From positions 1-7,573 of the forward strand of contig JAEZFE010000254.1 in NCBI GenBank assembly GCA_023437865.1: a stretch of 7,573 nt of DNA. Direction: 5' to 3'. Of the stretch, positions 5,727 to 7,573 are shown piece by piece. A program made the position numbers and the translations under genes. Under the pieces are notes generated by a model. The model ran no database searches and was not told the DNA's origin. It worked only from the letters and a program-made list of their open reading frames with translations. Position 1 is the stretch's first letter. Each line of letters opens with the position of its first letter. The stretch is from Pseudomonadota bacterium. Lineage in GTDB: Bacteria > Pseudomonadota > Alphaproteobacteria > Rhodospirillales > Magnetospirillaceae.

Positions 5727-5755
5727 GCCACTAGCGCCTGTTCGGGGCTAGCGGC
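5727..5755 (+). terminator. GC-rich hairpin after the cargo module
   Basis: GCC (5727-5729), CTAGC (5731-5735) and CC (5737-5738) pair with GG (5744-5745), GCTAG (5747-5751) and GGC (5753-5755), interrupted by two single mismatches around a TGTTC loop. There is no T tract after it. It may help end transcription of the cargo module, or be part of the right subterminal binding region. Confidence 0.3.
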
Positions 5756-5778
5756 TCCCGCGATCAGCCTGAACAATG

Positions 5779-6000
5779 TCACCCCACGACCGTCTGGTCG
5801 AACATACGATTGATCAGGCGAATGCGCTCACGGAGGGCTCCTTGTCCGGCGGGGTCACTGTGGTGGAACCGAAGCGCTGCCTGAAGATCACACTTCGGGC
5901 AGAACTCGCCGGCACGGGCACCATCTCGATCTTTTGGCCTAACATTCAGTCCGAGTGCCGTCTTGTCCCCATGGAAGGGCGTCGCTCTCCAAGGCTCCAT
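5779..6000 (-). CDS. Doubtful small ORF near right end, 73 codons, one CxxC
   Basis: On the minus strand, ATG at 6000 follows GAGG at about five bases. The product starts MEPWRATPFHGDKTALGL, has 'EFCPKCDLQ', and ends 'RERIRLINRMFDQTVVG'. The last 25 codons have GC-rich third positions; the first half does not. It starts 22 bases inside the right TIR and reads against all other element genes. A plus-strand frame over the same bases (5776-6066) looks like noise. I recognise no family. It may be a small zinc-binding protein, a decayed gene remnant, or chance. Confidence 0.3.
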   Translation of the reverse strand: MEPWRATPFHGDKTALGLNVRPKDRDGARAGEFCPKCDLQAALRFHHSDPAGQGALRERIRLINRMFDQTVVG

Positions 6001-6020
6001 CAAGACCTCGACTGGAATGG

Positions 6021-6050
6021 AAAAGGGCACCGCGCCGTAGCGCGATGCCC
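6021..6050 (-). terminator. Inward-facing hairpin inside right TIR
   Basis: This is the mirror copy of the hairpin at 354-379: GGGCA/TGCCC outside CGCGC/GCGCG, followed in the inward (-) direction by TTTT. Read inward the single internal mismatch is a U-G wobble; read outward it is C-A. It could block transcription entering from the fieF side. Confidence 0.45.
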
Positions 6051-6074
6051 TCCACACTTATTGTAAACCCCTGG
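6022..6074 (-). repeat. Right terminal inverted repeat (53 bp)
   Basis: It is an exact reverse complement of 330-382, ending in TTGTAAACCCCTGG at the outer tip. Its perfect identity with the left copy over 53 bp suggests that the ends are functional and recently used. Confidence 0.93.
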
Positions 6075-6094
6075 CGGCGAGAGCCGGGGGGCTT
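6065..6094 (-). terminator. Hybrid terminator at right insertion junction
   Basis: Read on the minus strand after fieF, AAGCCCC (host, 6088-6094) pairs with GGGGTTT (element tip, 6065-6071), and an inner CGGC/GCCG stem with a TCTC loop sits between them. The original T tract on this strand lay on the other side of the insertion and has been replaced by the element's TTTACAATAAG. Transcription from fieF is probably still at least partly terminated. Confidence 0.5.
6075..6084. repeat. Target-site duplication, right copy
   Basis: CGGCGAGAGC is identical, in the same orientation, to 320-329 and directly follows the right TIR. It continues into host sequence CGGGGGGCTTTTTT, the other arm of the split terminator. 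Confidence 0.85.
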
Positions 6095-6102
6095 TTTTGT
6101 TG

Positions 6103-7017
6103 TCAGCGCCGGTAGGGTGGCGGATCGTCGCGGGCGCTCACCGGGTCCTGATGGATCAGCACGTCGAAGTGGGGAAACGCCGCTCTGATGTCCTTTTCCA
6201 CCTGATCGGCGATGTCGTGCGCCTTGACCAGGGGCAGGTTGTCGTCGAGCGCCAGGTGCAGTTGGATGAAGCCCTGTTGGCCGGACAGGCGGGTGCGCAG
6301 ATCGTGCATGCCGCGCACGTCGGGGTGGGATCGGGCGATCTCCTTGATGCGCTGGCGCTCGTCCTCGGGCAGTTCGCGGTCCATCAGCATGTCGAAGGAA
6401 TTGACCGTGATCTGCCATGCGTTCCACAGCAGATAGCCGGCGATGCCCATGGCGAACAGCGGATCGATGAAGGTCCAGCCCCATTGCTTGCCGATGAACA
6501 GCGAAACGATGACCGAACCGTTGATCAGCACGTCGCCGGTGTAATGCAGGCTGTCGGCGGAGATGGCCACCGATTTGGTCTTGGACAGGACCTTTTTCTG
6601 GAAGCGCACCAGCAGCGCGGTCAGCGCGATGGAGAACGCCATCACCGCCATGCCGATGCCTTCATTGGTGACTACGGTGGTATGCTGCAGGCGGCTGACA
6701 GCTTCGGCCAGCAGGAAGGCGCTGGAACCGACGATGAAGGCGGCCTGGCCCAGTCCGGCCAGGGGTTCGGCCTTGCCGTGGCCGAAGCGGTGTTCGCTGT
6801 CGGCAGGGGTGAGCGCGTGGCGTACCGCCCATAGATTGATGATCGAGGCCGCCGCATCGAGGCTGGAATCGATCAGGGTCGACAGCAGAGCCACCGAGCC
6901 GGTCATGACCCAGGCGCCCAGCTTGACCACGATCAGCGTGCACGCCGTCGCCACCGAGGCATAAGTGGCAAGGCGCATCAGCCGCGCGCCCTCCGCGGGA
7001 TCGGTTGCCGCCGTCAT
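6103..7017 (-). CDS. fieF: Cation diffusion facilitator, FieF-like divalent metal efflux pump
   Basis: 304 residues, an inner-membrane antiporter that exports divalent metals (Zn, Fe and similar) in exchange for protons. It matches the E. coli FieF/YiiP pattern closely: transport-site residues D50 and D54 ('LIDSSLDAAAS') with H158 and D162 ('HYTGDVLINGS'); second-site D73, H76 and H80 ('ADSEHRFGHGKAE'); and C-terminal cytoplasmic-domain residues H238 ('MHDLRTR'), H254 and H289/D291 ('IHQDP'). Six hydrophobic helices precede the roughly 90-residue soluble domain that holds the dimer together. The start ATG at 7017 has GAGG and a further GGAGGG upstream. It starts 16 bases after the pdxH stop, so the two are probably one operon. 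It ends just next to the transposon insertion and is intact. Metal specificity cannot be told from the sequence. Confidence 0.93.
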   Translation of the reverse strand: MTAATDPAEGARLMRLATYASVATACTLIVVKLGAWVMTGSVALLSTLIDSSLDAAASIINLWAVRHALTPADSEHRFGHGKAEPLAGLGQAAFIVGSSAFLLAEAVSRLQHTTVVTNEGIGMAVMAFSIALTALLVRFQKKVLSKTKSVAISADSLHYTGDVLINGSVIVSLFIGKQWGWTFIDPLFAMGIAGYLLWNAWQITVNSFDMLMDRELPEDERQRIKEIARSHPDVRGMHDLRTRLSGQQGFIQLHLALDDNLPLVKAHDIADQVEKDIRAAFPHFDVLIHQDPVSARDDPPPYRR

Positions 7018-7033
7018 TGTGTGCCTCGCCCTC

Positions 7034-7573
7034 CTAGGGGAACAGATGTTCGATGTGCCAGTGCCCGTTCTGGTTCACATAGGCGAAGCGGTCGTGCAGG
7101 CGGAAGGGGCGGTCCTGCCAGAACTCGATGCGCTCGGGCGCCACGCGCCAACCGGACCAGTGGGGCGGGCGCGGCACCGCGCCAAAGCCGAACTTGGCGG
7201 TGAATTCGGCGATGCGGCGTTCCAGTTCGAAACGGCCCTCCAGCGGGCGCGACTGCACCGAGGCCCAGGCGCCGATCTGGCTGGTGCGCGGGCGCGACCC
7301 GAAATAGGCATCGGCCTCGGCATCGGTGACCAGCGCGACCTTGCCCTCGATGCGGATCTGCCGCTTCAGGCTTTTCCAGTGGAACAGCAAGGCGGCGTGC
7401 GGGTTTGCCTTCAGTTCCTCACTCTTGCGGCTTTCCAGATTGGTGTAGAACACGAAACCGTCATGGTCGTAGCCCTTCAGCAGCACCATGCGCACGCTGG
7501 GCCGGCCCTGAGCGTCGGCGGTGGCCACCGCCATGGCGTTCGGATCATTGGGCTCGGCGGCTTCGGCCTCTTC
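7034..7573 (-). CDS. pdxH: Pyridoxamine 5'-phosphate oxidase, 5' end outside window
   Basis: 179 codons are visible, running off the right edge; the internal ATG at 7534 is not the start because the typical '[17 protein letters not shown]' lead-in continues beyond it. The enzyme is a cytoplasmic FMN-dependent homodimer that oxidises pyridoxamine or pyridoxine 5'-phosphate to pyridoxal 5'-phosphate in vitamin B6 synthesis and salvage. Family signatures are clear: '[11 protein letters not shown]', '[13 protein letters not shown]' and 'RQIRIEGKV' for FMN binding, '[10 protein letters not shown]', and the C-terminal signature around 'PPHWSGWRV', '[15 protein letters not shown]' and 'W-I-HLFP'. 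The stop TAG is at 7034-7036. It is followed closely by fieF, with the fieF ribosome site beginning at the pdxH stop. Confidence 0.95.
   Translation of the reverse strand, partial: EEAEAAEPNDPNAMAVATADAQGRPSVRMVLLKGYDHDGFVFYTNLESRKSEELKANPHAALLFHWKSLKRQIRIEGKVALVTDAEADAYFGSRPRTSQIGAWASVQSRPLEGRFELERRIAEFTAKFGFGAVPRPPHWSGWRVAPERIEFWQDRPFRLHDRFAYVNQNGHWHIEHLFP

Larger units (their letters stand above)
330..6074. mobile_element. 5.75-kb transposon with 53-bp perfect TIRs and transposase plus nuclease cargo
   Basis: The element is bounded by identical 53-bp inverted repeats (330-382 and 6022-6074) and a flanking 10-bp direct repeat. It contains a DDE-type transposase gene near the left end and a cargo module ending in a CoiA-like protein gene. 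All confident genes read left to right. No resolvase, integrase or antibiotic resistance gene is visible. The 9-11 bp duplication and the zinc-ribbon transposase fit best with IS1/IS1595-like relatives, but the transposase is much larger than members of those families and the cargo is unusual, so the family assignment is an inference. Intact ends and an uninterrupted transposase frame suggest a recent or still mobile insertion. Confidence 0.88.

Noticed and set aside
6061..6090. Outward promoter from the TIR (TTGTAA as a -35 element)
   Set aside because: No -10-like sequence lies at suitable spacing in the GC-rich flank.
6097..6834. Plus-strand frame of 245 codons opposite fieF
   Set aside because: Fully overlapped by the well-supported fieF gene with all its metal-binding residues; the plus-strand product is His, Gln and Val rich with no domain.
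1..7573. CRISPR array, tRNA or rRNA gene
   Set aside because: No regularly spaced repeats and no cloverleaf or conserved rRNA stretches were seen on either strand.

Overview
The flanking genes suggest an alphaproteobacterium, probably a Rhodospirillales/Magnetospirillum-like organism. This is inferred from the GC-rich codon use and the look of the XRE regulator, the FieF-type transporter and PdxH; no species can be named from the sequence alone.

Layout. The left chromosomal flank holds the 3' end of an XRE-type regulator gene (+ strand, 3-293). The right flank holds, on the - strand, a complete fieF-like cation efflux gene (6103-7017) preceded by a pdxH gene that runs off the window (7034-7573). 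The two flanks were once convergent neighbours. Joining base 329 to base 6085 rebuilds one near-perfect bidirectional terminator: a 14-bp stem with a GAGA loop between an A tract and a T tract.

That terminator is split by a mobile element of about 5.75 kb (330-6074). The element has perfect 53-bp terminal inverted repeats and is flanked by a 10-bp direct repeat, CGGCGAGAGC. The target duplication and the reconstructed terminator together make insertion the best explanation. The tips of the element re-form a terminator-like hairpin with each half of the target, and each terminal repeat carries a further hairpin.

Inside the element, all confident genes lie on the + strand. First comes a large single-gene transposase (758-2635, about 625 residues) with two zinc-binding cysteine clusters, a helix-turn-helix and a DDE-type catalytic region. 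After a structured intergenic region comes a cargo module: a 37-residue hydrophobic peptide (2870-2983), a possible 22-residue basic peptide joined to it by a TAATG overlap (2983-3051), an unrecognised 69-residue protein (3084-3293), and a large protein (3337-5634). The large protein has a CoiA-like nuclease region, two CxxC pairs, a long coiled coil and a C-terminal stretch resembling the toxin-binding domain of Xre/MbcA/ParS antitoxins. The right subterminal region has strong inverted repeats and a doubtful 73-codon frame on the - strand.

The most interesting content is this cargo module: a nuclease-like protein travelling with small ORFs on a transposon. A role in DNA processing, element maintenance or defence is possible, but nothing in the sequence settles which.
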